DNA of 64,000 bases from assembly GCF_003072645.1 (NCBI RefSeq), contig NZ_CP028897.1, positions 2,307,658 through 2,371,657 of the forward strand. The letters run 5' to 3'. Shown piece after piece: positions 51,113 to 61,411 of the stretch. How positions within the stretch are numbered: position 1 is the first letter of the stretch; each line of letters begins with the position of its first letter. Position numbers and translations under genes: made by a program. Source of the DNA: Dongshaea marina (GTDB lineage: Bacteria; Pseudomonadota; Gammaproteobacteria; Enterobacterales; Aeromonadaceae). The notes beneath the pieces are model-generated. The model was not told the origin of the DNA. It ran no database searches and saw nothing but the letters and a program-made list of their open reading frames with translations.

Positions 51113-52072
51113 ATGTATACAAAAATTTTAGGTACTGGTAGTTATCTTCCAGATCAGATCCGTACCAATGCTGATTTAGAGAAGATGGTTGAGACCAGTG
51201 ATGAGTGGATCGTGGAGCGGACCGGGATCCGTGAGCGTCGCATCGCTTCACAGGATGAGAGTGTCGTAACCATGGCACACCAGGCTTCTCTCAAGGCTCT
51301 TGAGATGGCAGGTGTGAGTGTGGATGAGATAGATCTCATCATTGTGGCAACTACGAGCGCACCCAATGCTTTCCCATCTGCAGCCTGTGAGCTCCAAGAG
51401 CGACTGGGTATTGCCGGATGTGGCGCTTTCGATGTAGGTGCTGCCTGCGCGGGTTTCACCTATGCATTGAGTGTGGCTGACCAATTTGTTCGTACCGGAT
51501 ACTCGAAGCGAGTGCTGGTGGTTGGGGCGGATGTTCTGGCACAGACCTGTGATCCAACCGATCGAGGCACCATCATCCTGTTTGGTGATGGTGCAGGAGC
51601 AGTGGTGCTTGGGCCGAGTGAAGAGCCTGGGATCCTGTCGACTCACCTTCAGTCTGACGGGCGTTATGGCGATCTTCTGAAACTGCCGAACGCACCTCGG
51701 GGTAAGGTTGGGTCTCCTAATAGCTGTTACCTCTCCATGAGAGGCAACGAAGTATTCAAACATGCGGTTCTGGGATTAAGCAAGATAGTCACACAGACCC
51801 TTGCTGCCAACCAGATAGACAAATCGGAATTGGACTGGTTGATACCGCATCAGGCGAATTACCGCATTATCAAGGCGACTGCCAAGAAGCTCGCAATGTC
51901 TGAAGATCAGGTGATCCTGACACTGGCGAAGCATGGTAATACCTCGGCAGCCTCGGTGCCGATCGCTCTGGATACCGGTGTTCGTGATGGCCGGATTGAA
52001 CGGGGCCAGCTGCTGCTGCTTGAAGCGTTTGGTGGTGGGTTTACCTGTGGTTCGGCTTTGGTTCGTTTTTAA
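51113..52072 (+). CDS. fabH: FabH, beta-ketoacyl-ACP synthase III
   Basis: Starts fatty-acid synthesis by condensing acetyl-CoA with malonyl-ACP. 319 residues with the catalytic triad: Cys112 (GAACAGF), His in IPHQANYRI and Asn in KHGNTSAAS. Six bases after plsX. Confidence 0.97.
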   Translation: MYTKILGTGSYLPDQIRTNADLEKMVETSDEWIVERTGIRERRIASQDESVVTMAHQASLKALEMAGVSVDEIDLIIVATTSAPNAFPSAACELQERLGIAGCGAFDVGAACAGFTYALSVADQFVRTGYSKRVLVVGADVLAQTCDPTDRGTIILFGDGAGAVVLGPSEEPGILSTHLQSDGRYGDLLKLPNAPRGKVGSPNSCYLSMRGNEVFKHAVLGLSKIVTQTLAANQIDKSELDWLIPHQANYRIIKATAKKLAMSEDQVILTLAKHGNTSAASVPIALDTGVRDGRIERGQLLLLEAFGGGFTCGSALVRF

Positions 52073-52084
52073 AGGAGCAGACGA

Positions 52085-53023
52085 ATGACTCAATTTGCAA
52101 TGGTGTTCCCCGGACAGGGATCACAGACAGTTGGCATGCTGGCAGAGCTTGCCGAAAACTATGATGTTGTTAAACAGACTTTCGCCGAGGCGAGTGAGGC
52201 TCTGGGTTATGATCTTTGGGCCCTGGTACAAAATGGCCCGGTCGAGGAGCTGAACAAGACTTTTCAGACCCAGCCGGCGCTGTTGACCGCTTCGGTTGCC
52301 ATCTGGCGGGCCTGGCTGCAGCAGGGTGGGGCCAAGCCTCAACTGATGGCGGGTCACAGTTTGGGTGAATATTCTGCACTTGTGTGTGCCGGTGTTCTGG
52401 ATTTTCAGGATGCGGTGAAGCTGGTTGAACTGCGTGGTAAGGCGATGCAGGAAGCTGTACCGGCCGGAACCGGAGCAATGGCGGCGATCATCGGTCTGGA
52501 TGATGCGACCATCATCGCCAACTGTGACAAAGCCTCCCAGGGGGATGTGGTTTCTGCGGTAAACTTTAACTCGCCGGGTCAGGTAGTGATCGCAGGCTCC
52601 AAAGAGGCTGTTGAGCGTGCATCTGCCCTGATGAAAGAATCTGGTGCCAAGCGCGTGATGCCGTTGCCAGTCAGTGTTCCATCTCACTGTGCCCTGATGG
52701 AGCCTGCGGCGAAGAAGCTGGCCGATGCTTTGGTCCATGTGGAGCTAAAGCAGCCACAAATTGCTGTGATCAATAACGTGGATGTAGCTCAGCCAAGTTC
52801 ACCCGAGGCGATTCGTGATGCCCTGGTGCGCCAGCTGCATAGCCCGGTTCGCTGGAGTGAGACGGTTCAGGCGATGGCGGATGCCGGTGTTGAGACTCAG
52901 GTTGAGATGGGACCGGGTAAGGTACTGTCTGGTCTGGTTCGCCGGATCAACAAACAGTTAAGTGCATTGGTTGCCAATGAGAGTACCGGCTTGTCTGACG
53001 CGATTGAAAAGACAGGCCAATAA
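52085..53023 (+). CDS. fabD: FabD, malonyl-CoA:ACP transacylase
   Basis: Loads malonyl onto ACP. 312 residues with FPGQGSQ, the nucleophile Ser92 in GHSLGEYSAL, and the distal His in VPSHCALM. Eleven bases after fabH. Confidence 0.97.
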   Translation: MTQFAMVFPGQGSQTVGMLAELAENYDVVKQTFAEASEALGYDLWALVQNGPVEELNKTFQTQPALLTASVAIWRAWLQQGGAKPQLMAGHSLGEYSALVCAGVLDFQDAVKLVELRGKAMQEAVPAGTGAMAAIIGLDDATIIANCDKASQGDVVSAVNFNSPGQVVIAGSKEAVERASALMKESGAKRVMPLPVSVPSHCALMEPAAKKLADALVHVELKQPQIAVINNVDVAQPSSPEAIRDALVRQLHSPVRWSETVQAMADAGVETQVEMGPGKVLSGLVRRINKQLSALVANESTGLSDAIEKTGQ

Positions 53024-53034
53024 GAGGAATGATG

Positions 53035-53769
53035 ATGAATTTTCAAGATAAAGTCGTGCTGGTAACCGGCGCAAGTCGTGGAATTGGCCGTGCTATTGCC
53101 GAAGCATTTGCAAATGCAGGGGCTACCGTGATCGGGACTGCGACCAGTGAGCGTGGTGCCGAGGCGATCTCGTCTTATCTGGCGGATAAGGGTTGTGGTC
53201 TGGTTCTGAATGTGACCAGTCAGGAGTCAGTTGACGCCCTGTATGCGACCATCAGCGAGCGCTATGGCAGCGTTGATGTACTGATCAATAATGCAGGGAT
53301 CACCAAAGATAACCTGATGATGCGGATGAAAGAGGAGGAGTGGTGCTCTGTCATCGATACCAACCTGACCTCTTTGTATCGTCTGTGTAAGCCGGTTCTG
53401 CGTGGCATGATGAAAAAGCGCTGTGGCCGGATCATTAGCATCGGCTCTGTGGTTGGTGGCATGGGTAATGCCGGGCAGGCAAACTATGCAGCGGCTAAAG
53501 CTGGACTGGTTGGTTTCACCAAGTCGCTGGCTCGTGAAGTTGCTTCCCGCGGTATTACTGTGAATGCGATCGCCCCCGGTTTTATCAGCACCGATATGAC
53601 AGAGGCGATGACAGACGAGCGCAAGGCTCAAATGACGGCGCAGATCCCGGCAAACCGTCTTGGTACCGTGGATAATATTGCCCAGCCGGTTCTGTTTTTA
53701 GCTTCAGAAGGTGCCGACTACATCACGGGTGAGACCTTGCATGTCAATGGTGGCATGTATATGATCTAA
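53035..53769 (+). CDS. fabG: FabG, 3-ketoacyl-ACP reductase
   Basis: NADPH-dependent reduction in the fatty-acid cycle. 244 residues with GASRGIGR, NNAGITKDNLMM, catalytic Ser/Tyr/Lys (SIGSVVG, YAAAKAG). Three ATGs are in a row; ATG 53035 has AGAGGA about 6 bases upstream and gives the usual 244 residues. Confidence 0.97.
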   Translation: MNFQDKVVLVTGASRGIGRAIAEAFANAGATVIGTATSERGAEAISSYLADKGCGLVLNVTSQESVDALYATISERYGSVDVLINNAGITKDNLMMRMKEEEWCSVIDTNLTSLYRLCKPVLRGMMKKRCGRIISIGSVVGGMGNAGQANYAAAKAGLVGFTKSLAREVASRGITVNAIAPGFISTDMTEAMTDERKAQMTAQIPANRLGTVDNIAQPVLFLASEGADYITGETLHVNGGMYMI

Positions 53770-53922
53770 CCCTTGTGGTTATTGAACTTGGTCAGGCTAG
53801 GAATTGTTCATTCGGAACAAATTTTTGGTTTGACCCTCATTGAAGGGCTTGCAAACTTCAATGAAATGAATACACTACTGCAACGAACGCAATATGCGAA
53901 AATCTAAAGGAAAAATCAGGTC

Positions 53923-54159
53923 ATGAGTAACATCGAAGAACGCGTTAAGAAGATCATCGTAGAACAACTGGGAGTGAAAGAGGAAGAAGTTAAATCTGAA
54001 GCTTCATTTGTTGATGATCTGGGTGCAGACTCTCTGGATACTGTTGAGCTGGTTATGGCTCTGGAAGAAGAGTTTGACACTGAGATTCCTGACGAGGAAG
54101 CAGAAAAGATCACTACTGTTCAGGCTGCTATTGACTACGTCAACGCAAACCAGGACTAA
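53923..54159 (+). CDS. acpP: Acyl carrier protein
   Basis: A 78-residue acidic carrier whose Ser37 in [10 protein letters not shown] receives phosphopantetheine. Sequence is almost invariant in the family. It is followed by a terminator-like hairpin before fabF. Confidence 0.98.
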   Translation: MSNIEERVKKIIVEQLGVKEEEVKSEASFVDDLGADSLDTVELVMALEEEFDTEIPDEEAEKITTVQAAIDYVNANQD

Positions 54160-54171
54160 TCCCTTTTCTAA

Positions 54172-54203
54172 CCAGGGTGAACTTGTTCACCCTGGCTCTT
54201 TTT
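54172..54203 (+). terminator. Terminator or attenuator between acpP and fabF
   Basis: CCAGGGTGAAC and GTTCACCCTGG form an 11-bp near-continuous stem with T run (CTTTTTT) after it. Read-through is likely needed for fabF. Confidence 0.85.
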
Positions 54204-54240
54204 TATTCTATCTATCCCCACTCCTTTCGGAGGCTATTAA

Positions 54241-55479
54241 GTGTCAAAACGCAGAGTTGTTGTGACCGGCCTTGGAATGCTGTCCCCCGTTGGTAATACT
54301 GCAGAGTCATCCTGGCAGGCTGTGCTGGAAGGCCGTAGTGGTATTAGCGAAATTGAGCATTTCGACGCGAGCGGTTTCCCGGTAAAATTTGCTGGTATGG
54401 TTGATGGGTTCAATGCCGAAGATTACGGTATTACCCGCAAAGATCAACGTAAAATGGATCTCTTTATTCAGTACGGTATTGCGGCCGGCCTGATGGCTTT
54501 GGAAGACTCCGGCCTTGAGATCACCGATGAGAACGCCAAACGAGTTGGTGTTGCTGTGGGTTCAGGGATCGGCGGTCTGGGACTGATCGAACACCACCAC
54601 AGCGCGCTGGTTAAAGGTGGTCCGCGTAAGATTGGTCCTTTCTTTGTTCCATCGACCATCATCAACATGGCGGCAGGTCACCTGTCGATCGTGAAGGGGC
54701 TGCGAGGCCCGAATATCGCGGTTTCAACCGCTTGTACCACGGGTACTCACTGTATCGGTATGGCTGCTCGTATGATCGCTTATGGCGACGCCGATGCGAT
54801 GTTGGCCGGTGGTGCCGAGAAGGCATCAACTGAACTGGGTATTGGTGGTTTTGCTGCGGCAAAGGCACTGTCGACCCGCAATGATGAGCCGCAGAAGGCA
54901 AGCCGCCCCTGGGATAAAGACCGTGATGGTTTTGTTCTGGGCGATGGTGCTGGCGTGATGCTGCTTGAAGAGTATGAGCACGCTAAGGCGCGTGGCGCGA
55001 CCATCTATGCCGAGCTGGTTGGCTTTGGCATGAGTGGTGATGCCTACCATATCACTACTCCAAGTGGTCTTGGTGCACGTGATGCAATGGAAAATGCGAT
55101 CAACGATGCAGGCATCTGTGTTGAGCAGGTCGGCTATGTGAATGCCCATGGTACCTCGACGCCAGCCGGCGATATGGCAGAGCTTCAAGAGGTGAAGAAC
55201 CTGTTCGGTGAGCATGCGAAAAATGGCATGATGGTCAGCTCGACTAAGTCGATGACAGGCCACCTTCTGGGGGCTGCTGGCGCGATTGAAGCGATCTTCA
55301 CTGTGCAGGCCCTGCGCGATCAGATTGCACCACCAACCATCAATCTGGATAACCCAGAAGAGGGTTGTGATGTGGATCTGGTTCCTCATACCGCTAAGAA
55401 AGGGGAGTTCGAGTACGCACTCTCTAACTCTTTCGGTTTTGGTGGGACCAATGGGACACTGATCTTTAAGCGAGCCTGA
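54241..55479 (+). CDS. fabF: FabF, beta-ketoacyl-ACP synthase II
   Basis: Elongation condensing enzyme. 412 residues, GTG start, with catalytic Cys in STACTTGTH and the two His ([22 protein letters not shown]). It has a strong terminator after it. Confidence 0.97.
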   Translation: MSKRRVVVTGLGMLSPVGNTAESSWQAVLEGRSGISEIEHFDASGFPVKFAGMVDGFNAEDYGITRKDQRKMDLFIQYGIAAGLMALEDSGLEITDENAKRVGVAVGSGIGGLGLIEHHHSALVKGGPRKIGPFFVPSTIINMAAGHLSIVKGLRGPNIAVSTACTTGTHCIGMAARMIAYGDADAMLAGGAEKASTELGIGGFAAAKALSTRNDEPQKASRPWDKDRDGFVLGDGAGVMLLEEYEHAKARGATIYAELVGFGMSGDAYHITTPSGLGARDAMENAINDAGICVEQVGYVNAHGTSTPAGDMAELQEVKNLFGEHAKNGMMVSSTKSMTGHLLGAAGAIEAIFTVQALRDQIAPPTINLDNPEEGCDVDLVPHTAKKGEFEYALSNSFGFGGTNGTLIFKRA

Positions 55480-55500
55480 TTGGTCAGAACCTCGTTGTAA

Positions 55501-55535
55501 AAAGCCTGATATGGAAAATATCAGGCTTTTTTTTT
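55501..55535 (+). terminator. Intrinsic terminator of fabF
   Basis: AGCCTGATAT and ATATCAGGCT, 5-nt loop, followed by T9. 21 bases after the fabF stop. Confidence 0.95.
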
Positions 55536-55713
55536 GCTGCTCTACACCAGAGGCGATCATTGTGCTGAGTTTTGTCACACCCGAGAGCCAATAGAGTATT
55601 GAGATCTGAGAGTTGGTGTTATCTTGAGTCGCTGTTTTGATGATGCACCTGCCATGGGTGGCTTTAATCGGCAGAACACTACACTCGGAGCTATTGCATA
55701 GGGAGGAGAATAG

Positions 55714-56506
55714 GGTGAGTTGTGAATTATCTGCGAGTGATCGTGGACTCCTGTATGGCGATGGGATATTTACCACCATCTGTTTTAAGGGAGGGGCTTT
55801 ACAGCTCTGGCCCTATCATCTTGAGCGTTTGCAGCAGGGCTGTCGACGACTATCGATCCCTGAGCCCGGGGAAGAGGAGCTGCTTGCACAGCTTGAGCCT
55901 TTTCTCAGCGCCGGAGAGGATCGGGTCGTTAAGATTATCATTACCCGGGGTACAGGAGGGCGGGGCTATTCAATGCCCAGTGAAGCATCACCCAGCGTAT
56001 TGATCAGTGAGCATCCTCTGCCTGGCCATTATTCTCAGTGGCGTCAGCATGGGATCCGTCTGGGGGTATGTCGGCAGCATCTCGGCCATCAGCCAATGCT
56101 GGCAGGCCTTAAAACCCTCAACCGCCTTGAGCAGGTGCTGCTTAAAAAAGAGCTCGATGACTCCGGCTTCGATGAGGCACTGGTACTGGATCTGGATGCC
56201 AAGGTGACCGAGGCCGTATCTGCCAATATTTTTTGGCGTCACCAGGGACAGATCTATACCCCAAACCTTGAGCTTTCTGGAGTTTGTGGGGTGATGCGTC
56301 GCTGGGTGATAGAGCTCTGTGAAAAATATGGGCGCAAGGTTCGAGAGGTTCGCGCCTGCGTTGAGGAGCTTGCTGCAGCAGATGAGATCTGGCTGACCAA
56401 TGCGCTCCTCGGAATTGCACCGGTCCGCGAATTTACTAAGCGAAGCTATGTTGACTGGTCGGTCAGTCGTTGGTTACAGGAGCAGCCATGCGTCGCGCTA
56501 ACCTGA
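55714..56506 (+). CDS. pabC: PabC, aminodeoxychorismate lyase
   Basis: PLP enzyme of folate synthesis that releases p-aminobenzoate. Fold-type-IV transaminase with SDRGLLYGDGIF, the Lys in LKTLNRLEQVLLKK and TEAVSANIFW. GTG 55714 has GGGAGGAG upstream and gives 263 residues. An ATG at 55640 adds 25 residues but no NG-type first strand is evident there, so the first strand may be atypical. Overlaps mltG by 19 bases. Confidence 0.9.
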
Positions 56507-57498
56507 TTAAGATCATTGTTTTGGTTGTCGTGTTGGGAGCTGCGGCAGGTGTTGGTTATGTGGGGCATCAGATTGCGCGAGTCGAGCAGCCGGGAGTCGT
56601 GACTCAATCACAGCTTTTTACCGTCTCCCGGGGGGAGTCTGCGCGCTCGGTGGCCCGGCGTCTACTTGCCGATAAGCCAGGGATCTCCCCTTTTTGGCAG
56701 GAGCTGTGGCTACGCTTTCATCCGGGATTATGGGCGATCCGGGCCGGGACTTACCAGCTGGATGCTGGCTGGAGTCTTCCTCAGGCGTTAGATTGGCTGG
56801 TTAATGGCTCACAATATCAGTTTCGGCTGACTTTTATTGAGGGTAGCGAGCTCTCTGAATGGCTCAAACAGCTGCAGGGAGCCTCCCATCTTGAACATCC
56901 ACAACCTGCCCTGACGGCTCCTGCGATCGTCAAGGCTTTGGGGGCGAGTCATACTAATCTTGAGGGTCTGTTGCTCCCAGATACCTACCTGTATGTTGAT
57001 GGGGAGACGGAGCTGGATATTCTCCGCCAGGCTTATACCCAGATGCAGCAGTTCTTGCAAAGTAGCTGGGCAGATCGCAGTTCCGGGTTACCCTATAAAA
57101 CCCCTTATCAGGCACTGATCATGGCCTCGATGATTGAAAAAGAGACCGGGGCTAGCCAGGAACGTTCGCTGATCGCCTCGGTGTTTGTCAATCGCCTGAG
57201 ACGAAATATGCGTCTTCAGTCTGATCCAACGGTGATCTATGCCCTGGGGAATAGTTACGATGGTCGTTTGTCACGGCGTGACTTGCGGGTAGCAAGCCCC
57301 TACAATACCTACCGGGTGCGAGGGTTGCCTCCAACTCCGATCGCCATGCCCGGACGGGCCTCCATTTTGGCGGCCTTGCATCCGGCAAAGAGCGCCTATC
57401 TCTATTTTGTGGCAAAGGGGGATGGGACACACTATTTTTCTAAGACCCTGGCCGAGCATAATCGGGCGGTACGTCGTTACATTCTGAATCGAAAATGA
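56488..57498 (+). CDS. mltG: MltG, endolytic murein transglycosylase
   Basis: Inner-membrane enzyme that ends nascent glycan strands. 336 residues: one N-terminal TM (IIVLVVVLGAAAGVGYVG), LysM-like part (QLFTVSRGESARSVARRLL), YceG domain with EGLLLPDTY and catalytic Glu in SMIEKETG, and YNTYRVRGLPPTPI. The start at ATG 56488 lies within the end of pabC. Confidence 0.95.
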   Translation: MRRANLIKIIVLVVVLGAAAGVGYVGHQIARVEQPGVVTQSQLFTVSRGESARSVARRLLADKPGISPFWQELWLRFHPGLWAIRAGTYQLDAGWSLPQALDWLVNGSQYQFRLTFIEGSELSEWLKQLQGASHLEHPQPALTAPAIVKALGASHTNLEGLLLPDTYLYVDGETELDILRQAYTQMQQFLQSSWADRSSGLPYKTPYQALIMASMIEKETGASQERSLIASVFVNRLRRNMRLQSDPTVIYALGNSYDGRLSRRDLRVASPYNTYRVRGLPPTPIAMPGRASILAALHPAKSAYLYFVAKGDGTHYFSKTLAEHNRAVRRYILNRK

Positions 57499-58118
57499 AA
57501 GCAAAATTTATTGTAGTTGAAGGCCTGGAAGGGGCCGGTAAGAGTAGCCTGATGCCTGCGGTGGTGAACTGGTTAGAGCAAAGGCTCAAGGTGCGGGTGA
57601 TCACGACCCGGGAGCCCGGAGGAACCAAAATTGCGGAGCAGTTGCGCTCAATTATCAAGCATGGGATAGAGGAGGAGCACTTAAGCCCCATGGGTGAGGT
57701 ACTGCTTCTCTATGCCGCACGATTGCAGCTGATCGAGCAGGTGATCAAACCTGCCCTGGAGCAGGAGATCTGGGTGGTTGGTGATCGCCATGATTTCTCG
57801 ACTCTGGCTTACCAGGGAGCCGGGCGCTCACTGCCTTTTGATCAGTTGAAGCAGGTGCGCGATGTAACCCTCGGGGATTTTCGACCCGATCTGACCCTTT
57901 ACCTGGATCTGGATCCAGAACTCGGGATGCAGCGGGCGCGTAGTCGCGGAGAGCTGGACCGGATTGAGCGTCAGCATATCGATTTCTTTCATCGGGCCCG
58001 GGCCCGCTATCAGCAGCTCGTCGCTGAGGAGCCTAAGGCTGTGACCATAGATGCCTCACAGACTCCGGAGCAGGTCCAACAGTCGGTGCTGTCGGTGTTG
58101 GAGCAGAAATTTTGCTGA
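57495..58118 (+). CDS. tmk: Thymidylate kinase
   Basis: Phosphorylates dTMP. 207 residues, P-loop GLEGAGKSS, DRHDFSTLAYQGAGR and LDLDPELGMQRARSRG. ATGA overlap with mltG. Confidence 0.96.
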   Translation: MKAKFIVVEGLEGAGKSSLMPAVVNWLEQRLKVRVITTREPGGTKIAEQLRSIIKHGIEEEHLSPMGEVLLLYAARLQLIEQVIKPALEQEIWVVGDRHDFSTLAYQGAGRSLPFDQLKQVRDVTLGDFRPDLTLYLDLDPELGMQRARSRGELDRIERQHIDFFHRARARYQQLVAEEPKAVTIDASQTPEQVQQSVLSVLEQKFC

Positions 58119-59086
58119 GTTATCCCTGGCTGGAAGAGCCCTGGCAGCAGCTATTGACTCAGAAGAACAACCAGCGCTTCCCCCATGCACTGCTGTTACA
58201 GGCTCCGGATGGAATGGCGCACCAGGAGCTGCTTAAGCAGTTAGCAAAGCTGCTGCTGTGTGAGGCTCCAACTCCTCAGGGGTATTGTGGTCAGTGTCAC
58301 TCTTGCCGCTTGTTTGAGGCGGGTAATCATCCGGATCTGTTGCAACTTGAGCCTGAAACTAAAACCATAGGGGTGGATGTGATCCGGGTTTTAGGCGAGC
58401 GCTTTGCCAAGCGTCCAACCCTTGGGAGGGCTCAGGTCGCACTCATTGAGTCCGCCGGGCGGCTCACCGAGAATGCGGCTAATGCCCTGTTGAAAACCCT
58501 CGAAGAGCCGGTTTCGGATAGCTACCTGTTTTTACATTGTCAGAGCCGGGATCAGCTATTGCCGACCATTACCAGCCGCTGTTATCAGCAGATCCTGACG
58601 GCCCCGGCGGAAGCCATAACCCAGAAGTGGCTTGCACAGAGGCTGCAGCACCCTCCTTCCATGACTGAGCTGCGTCTTAATCAGGGGCTGCCACTTCGAG
58701 TGCTTAGATTTTGTGAAAAGCAGGGTGGGGAGGAGCGCAAGCTGATAGAGGCGATTGGCAAACTTGCTGACTCACCGCAGCAGGTGATGGTTATTCGGGA
58801 TCTCATTGCCGAGGAGTTTGAAGAGCGTCTCAATTGGTTGCTCTATTTCATTCAGGATCTTCAGCGTTACCTGCTGGGTTGCTCCAGCGAGAGCTGGGTG
58901 TGGCAGCAAGCCAAAGCATCGGTTGAAAGCCTGGGGAAACGGTCGTCACTGGCAAAGGTTCAGCGCCACTATCATGGGCTGCTTGAGCTTAAAAGGCAGG
59001 CGAGGCCCGGTACCCTGGTTAATCCAAAGTTGCAGCTTATGTCCTGGCTCAGTCTGTTTTATGAGGATTGCTGCTCGAGACGCTGA
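58112..59086 (+). CDS. holB: DNA polymerase III delta-prime subunit
   Basis: Clamp-loader component. 324 residues with the zinc motif CGQCHSC, ESAGRLTENAANALLKTLEEP and SRDQLLPTITSRC. TTG start overlaps tmk by 7 bases. Conserved tmk-holB order. Confidence 0.95.
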   Translation: MLSYPWLEEPWQQLLTQKNNQRFPHALLLQAPDGMAHQELLKQLAKLLLCEAPTPQGYCGQCHSCRLFEAGNHPDLLQLEPETKTIGVDVIRVLGERFAKRPTLGRAQVALIESAGRLTENAANALLKTLEEPVSDSYLFLHCQSRDQLLPTITSRCYQQILTAPAEAITQKWLAQRLQHPPSMTELRLNQGLPLRVLRFCEKQGGEERKLIEAIGKLADSPQQVMVIRDLIAEEFEERLNWLLYFIQDLQRYLLGCSSESWVWQQAKASVESLGKRSSLAKVQRHYHGLLELKRQARPGTLVNPKLQLMSWLSLFYEDCCSRR

Positions 59087-59177
59087 TTCTCTACGGCTCT
59101 GTGCCGGGGTAACCACTTAGAATTCAGCAGTTAATTGGTCTACCTTGATAAAGGGAGAGTAGTCGCAGGCAAGGGCT

Positions 59178-59600
59178 ATGGACAGCGATTCTAAAACATG
59201 TTTAACCCTGAACATTCCGATCGTTGACCGGCAACATCAATGGTTGTTTGAGCTGATTGAAGAGCTGGGACAGATGAAGCCATCCGGAACAAGTAAGCGA
59301 AAAGTGGCTATCATACTCTCAAAGCTGCTTGATTACTCCCATTATCACTTCGAGACGGAGGAGAAGCTGTTCCGGCTCAATGAATATCCGGTTGCCGAGG
59401 AACACCTGGAGGATCATGAGCACTTTGTGTTTACTTTTAATAAGCTCAGAAAGGAGTTTGATAAGGCAGAAGATAATCAGCCGGAGACAGAGGCGGAGCT
59501 TATCATCAAAATCCACCGCTACCTGCTGAGATGGTGGACACATCATATTCTAGAAAAAGACAGCCAGTATGTTGATTTTATTAAGAATACTGAGATCTAG
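59178..59600 (+). CDS. Bacteriohaemerythrin
   Basis: A 140-residue di-iron oxygen-binding protein. The metal ligands of a haemerythrin domain are seen in order: His in RQHQWLFELI, H..E in HYHFETEEKLF, H in EEHLEDHEHF and H/D in WWTHHILEKD. Such proteins bind O2 or NO in low-oxygen growth. It lies between holB and tatD, normally adjacent in Escherichia. Confidence 0.88.
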   Translation: MDSDSKTCLTLNIPIVDRQHQWLFELIEELGQMKPSGTSKRKVAIILSKLLDYSHYHFETEEKLFRLNEYPVAEEHLEDHEHFVFTFNKLRKEFDKAEDNQPETEAELIIKIHRYLLRWWTHHILEKDSQYVDFIKNTEI

Positions 59601-60048
59601 CCGATTGCTTTAGTTGGTTTGTCACTTACCCGGATATTATTTTATGACAGGCATCCCCCTGTATGCTCGATGCCATTGCTTTCGCTACGTCACGAGGCAG
59701 CAACGGCGATGCTGGCGATGGGTCTAAATGCTCCCCGAACAACCTCCTTCGATATAAAACCTATATAGGCCCTCGTGCTTGTTATCCATGACGCGGTTCA
59801 TACCTATCAAGCATGGGGGTCGTTCAGCCAGGATCTCACTGCAGCAACGGCTTCACATAAAGCACATCCGTCCTCCCCTGAGATCTTCAATCCAACAGCT
59901 TACGTTCGCATTATCTGCAGATGAGCTTTTCACCGCCTTAACTCCAGTTAGAAAGTGGGCTGTGATTGCTATAAGATGCTTAGTCATGATTTGAAGTTAT
60001 GAGCAGCGATAAATGAGCTGCGGTTATTCATTTTACCAGGAGTGTTAG
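59601..60048. other. Non-coding or decayed region between the haemerythrin gene and tatD
   Basis: 448 bases with only short chance ORFs on either strand, none with family similarity that I recognise. It may hold a gene remnant. In some related bacteria pilZ lies between holB and tatD, but no PilZ motif is seen. The AGGAG before GTG 60049 belongs to tatD. Confidence 0.4.
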
Positions 60049-60843
60049 GTGTTACTCGTTGATTCACATTGTCATCTCGATCGCCTTCTTTATTGTGACG
60101 AGCTTCCCTCACTGGAAGCGGCCCTTAAGCAAGCCAGCCAGCGCGGAGTTGGATTGTTCCTCAGTGTCGGCGTGACATTGGATGGTTTTGCCGAAATGAT
60201 TAAGCTGGTTGAGCCCTATCCATCTGTGCATGCATCCTGCGGCGTTCATCCCCTGAGTATCGCCGATGGGGTCGATATGGCGCAGTTACGTGAATATGCG
60301 GCGCACCCTAAGGTGGTGGCGATCGGCGAGACCGGCCTTGATTATTACTATGCGCAGAACCAGGCGGAGCAGCAACAAGCATTTGCCGGGCAGATTGAGC
60401 TGGCGGCTGAGCTGGCCAAACCCCTTATCATCCACTCCCGGGATGCCAATGCCGATACCATAGCTCTGCTCAAGGCCCATGGTGGTGAAAAAGCGGGGGG
60501 AGTGATCCACTGCTTTACCGGCGATCAGGCGATGGCTGAGCAGGCCCTGGAGCTTGGGTTTTATATTTCGTTTTCCGGGATCATCAGCTTTAATAGTGCC
60601 CAGGCGCTACGAGATGTGGCGGCTAGCATTCCACTGGAGAGATTACTGGTTGAGACTGACTCACCCTATCTGGCTCCCGTGCCATATCGGGGGCAGAGTA
60701 ACCGCCCCGCTTACACCCGGGTGGTGGCAGAGAAGCTTGCCGAGCTCAAGGGGATCGGCCTCGAAGAGTTGGCTGAGATCACCACCAATAACTATCTGAA
60801 ACTGTTTTCGATCCGGGATCCACAGCCCTTTGTTGTCGATTGA
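60049..60843 (+). CDS. ycfH: TatD-family metal-dependent hydrolase (YcfH-like)
   Basis: A 264-residue TIM-barrel phosphoesterase/DNase with metal-ligand motifs DSHCHLD, GETGLDYYY, IHSRDA, HCFTGD and ETDSPYL. GTG start with CCAGGAG upstream. It follows holB in order with the Escherichia ycfH. Confidence 0.93.
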   Translation: MLLVDSHCHLDRLLYCDELPSLEAALKQASQRGVGLFLSVGVTLDGFAEMIKLVEPYPSVHASCGVHPLSIADGVDMAQLREYAAHPKVVAIGETGLDYYYAQNQAEQQQAFAGQIELAAELAKPLIIHSRDANADTIALLKAHGGEKAGGVIHCFTGDQAMAEQALELGFYISFSGIISFNSAQALRDVAASIPLERLLVETDSPYLAPVPYRGQSNRPAYTRVVAEKLAELKGIGLEELAEITTNNYLKLFSIRDPQPFVVD

Positions 60844-61002
60844 ACCGGTAGCAGGAGGTACCTCCGTGGTTGATTTGTGAACCTGTGATCCACGGCAGTT
60901 TTTTCGCTGGGTGAAGAAACACTTTGTTACTTTTCTATGTTAGAATCGCACCACGTCTGCGATGTAATAATGCGGATTAGAAAAAACAAAGGGAATTAGA
61001 AA

Positions 61003-61194
61003 ATGAAATTTTGTACTGACAACGGCCCAGTTGATATTGAACCTCAAGAGATCACTCAATGCTCCTCCATCGCAGGAGGCGCGCGGACCATGGTGGAGTA
61101 TCACGACAGTGAACAAAACCTGTGCCGGGTGGTGGTTAATGAAAACCCTAACCAAATGCGTATGACTATGATGGCTTCGCCACAGAAGCTATAA
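61003..61194 (+). CDS. 63-residue protein of unknown function
   Basis: A small cytosolic-looking protein with three Cys (FCTDN, TQCSS, NLCRV) and a Met-rich C-terminus (NQMRMTMMASP). It has a clear 5' leader and is followed by a hairpin, so it is probably a real gene. No known family recognised. Confidence 0.6.
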   Translation: MKFCTDNGPVDIEPQEITQCSSIAGGARTMVEYHDSEQNLCRVVVNENPNQMRMTMMASPQKL

Positions 61195-61202
61195 GGTCAA
61201 AT

Positions 61203-61227
61203 GGCACAACCTCACTTAGGTTGTGCC
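61203..61227 (+). terminator. Hairpin after the 63-residue gene
   Basis: GGCACAACCT and AGGTTGTGCC form a perfect 10-bp stem with 5-nt loop CACTT. No immediate T tract. Confidence 0.65.
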
Positions 61228-61411
61228 TGCTCCCTCCTTCTCCTTCTTTATTTTATCCAAGCCATTTCGCTGGTTTATTGCTCGCCTGTCTCTCCTTGTT
61301 CCATTATTTAATGGGGAACATAGCTAATTTTCACCCGTTGTCGGGTATCATGATCTGATGCAGGGAGTCGGATGGATAATCCTCCACAAGGACTGATTAA
61401 TGTGAGGTTCA

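Noticed and set aside
59601-60048. Insertion-sequence remnant
   Set aside because: No terminal inverted repeats, transposase motif or target duplication were seen.
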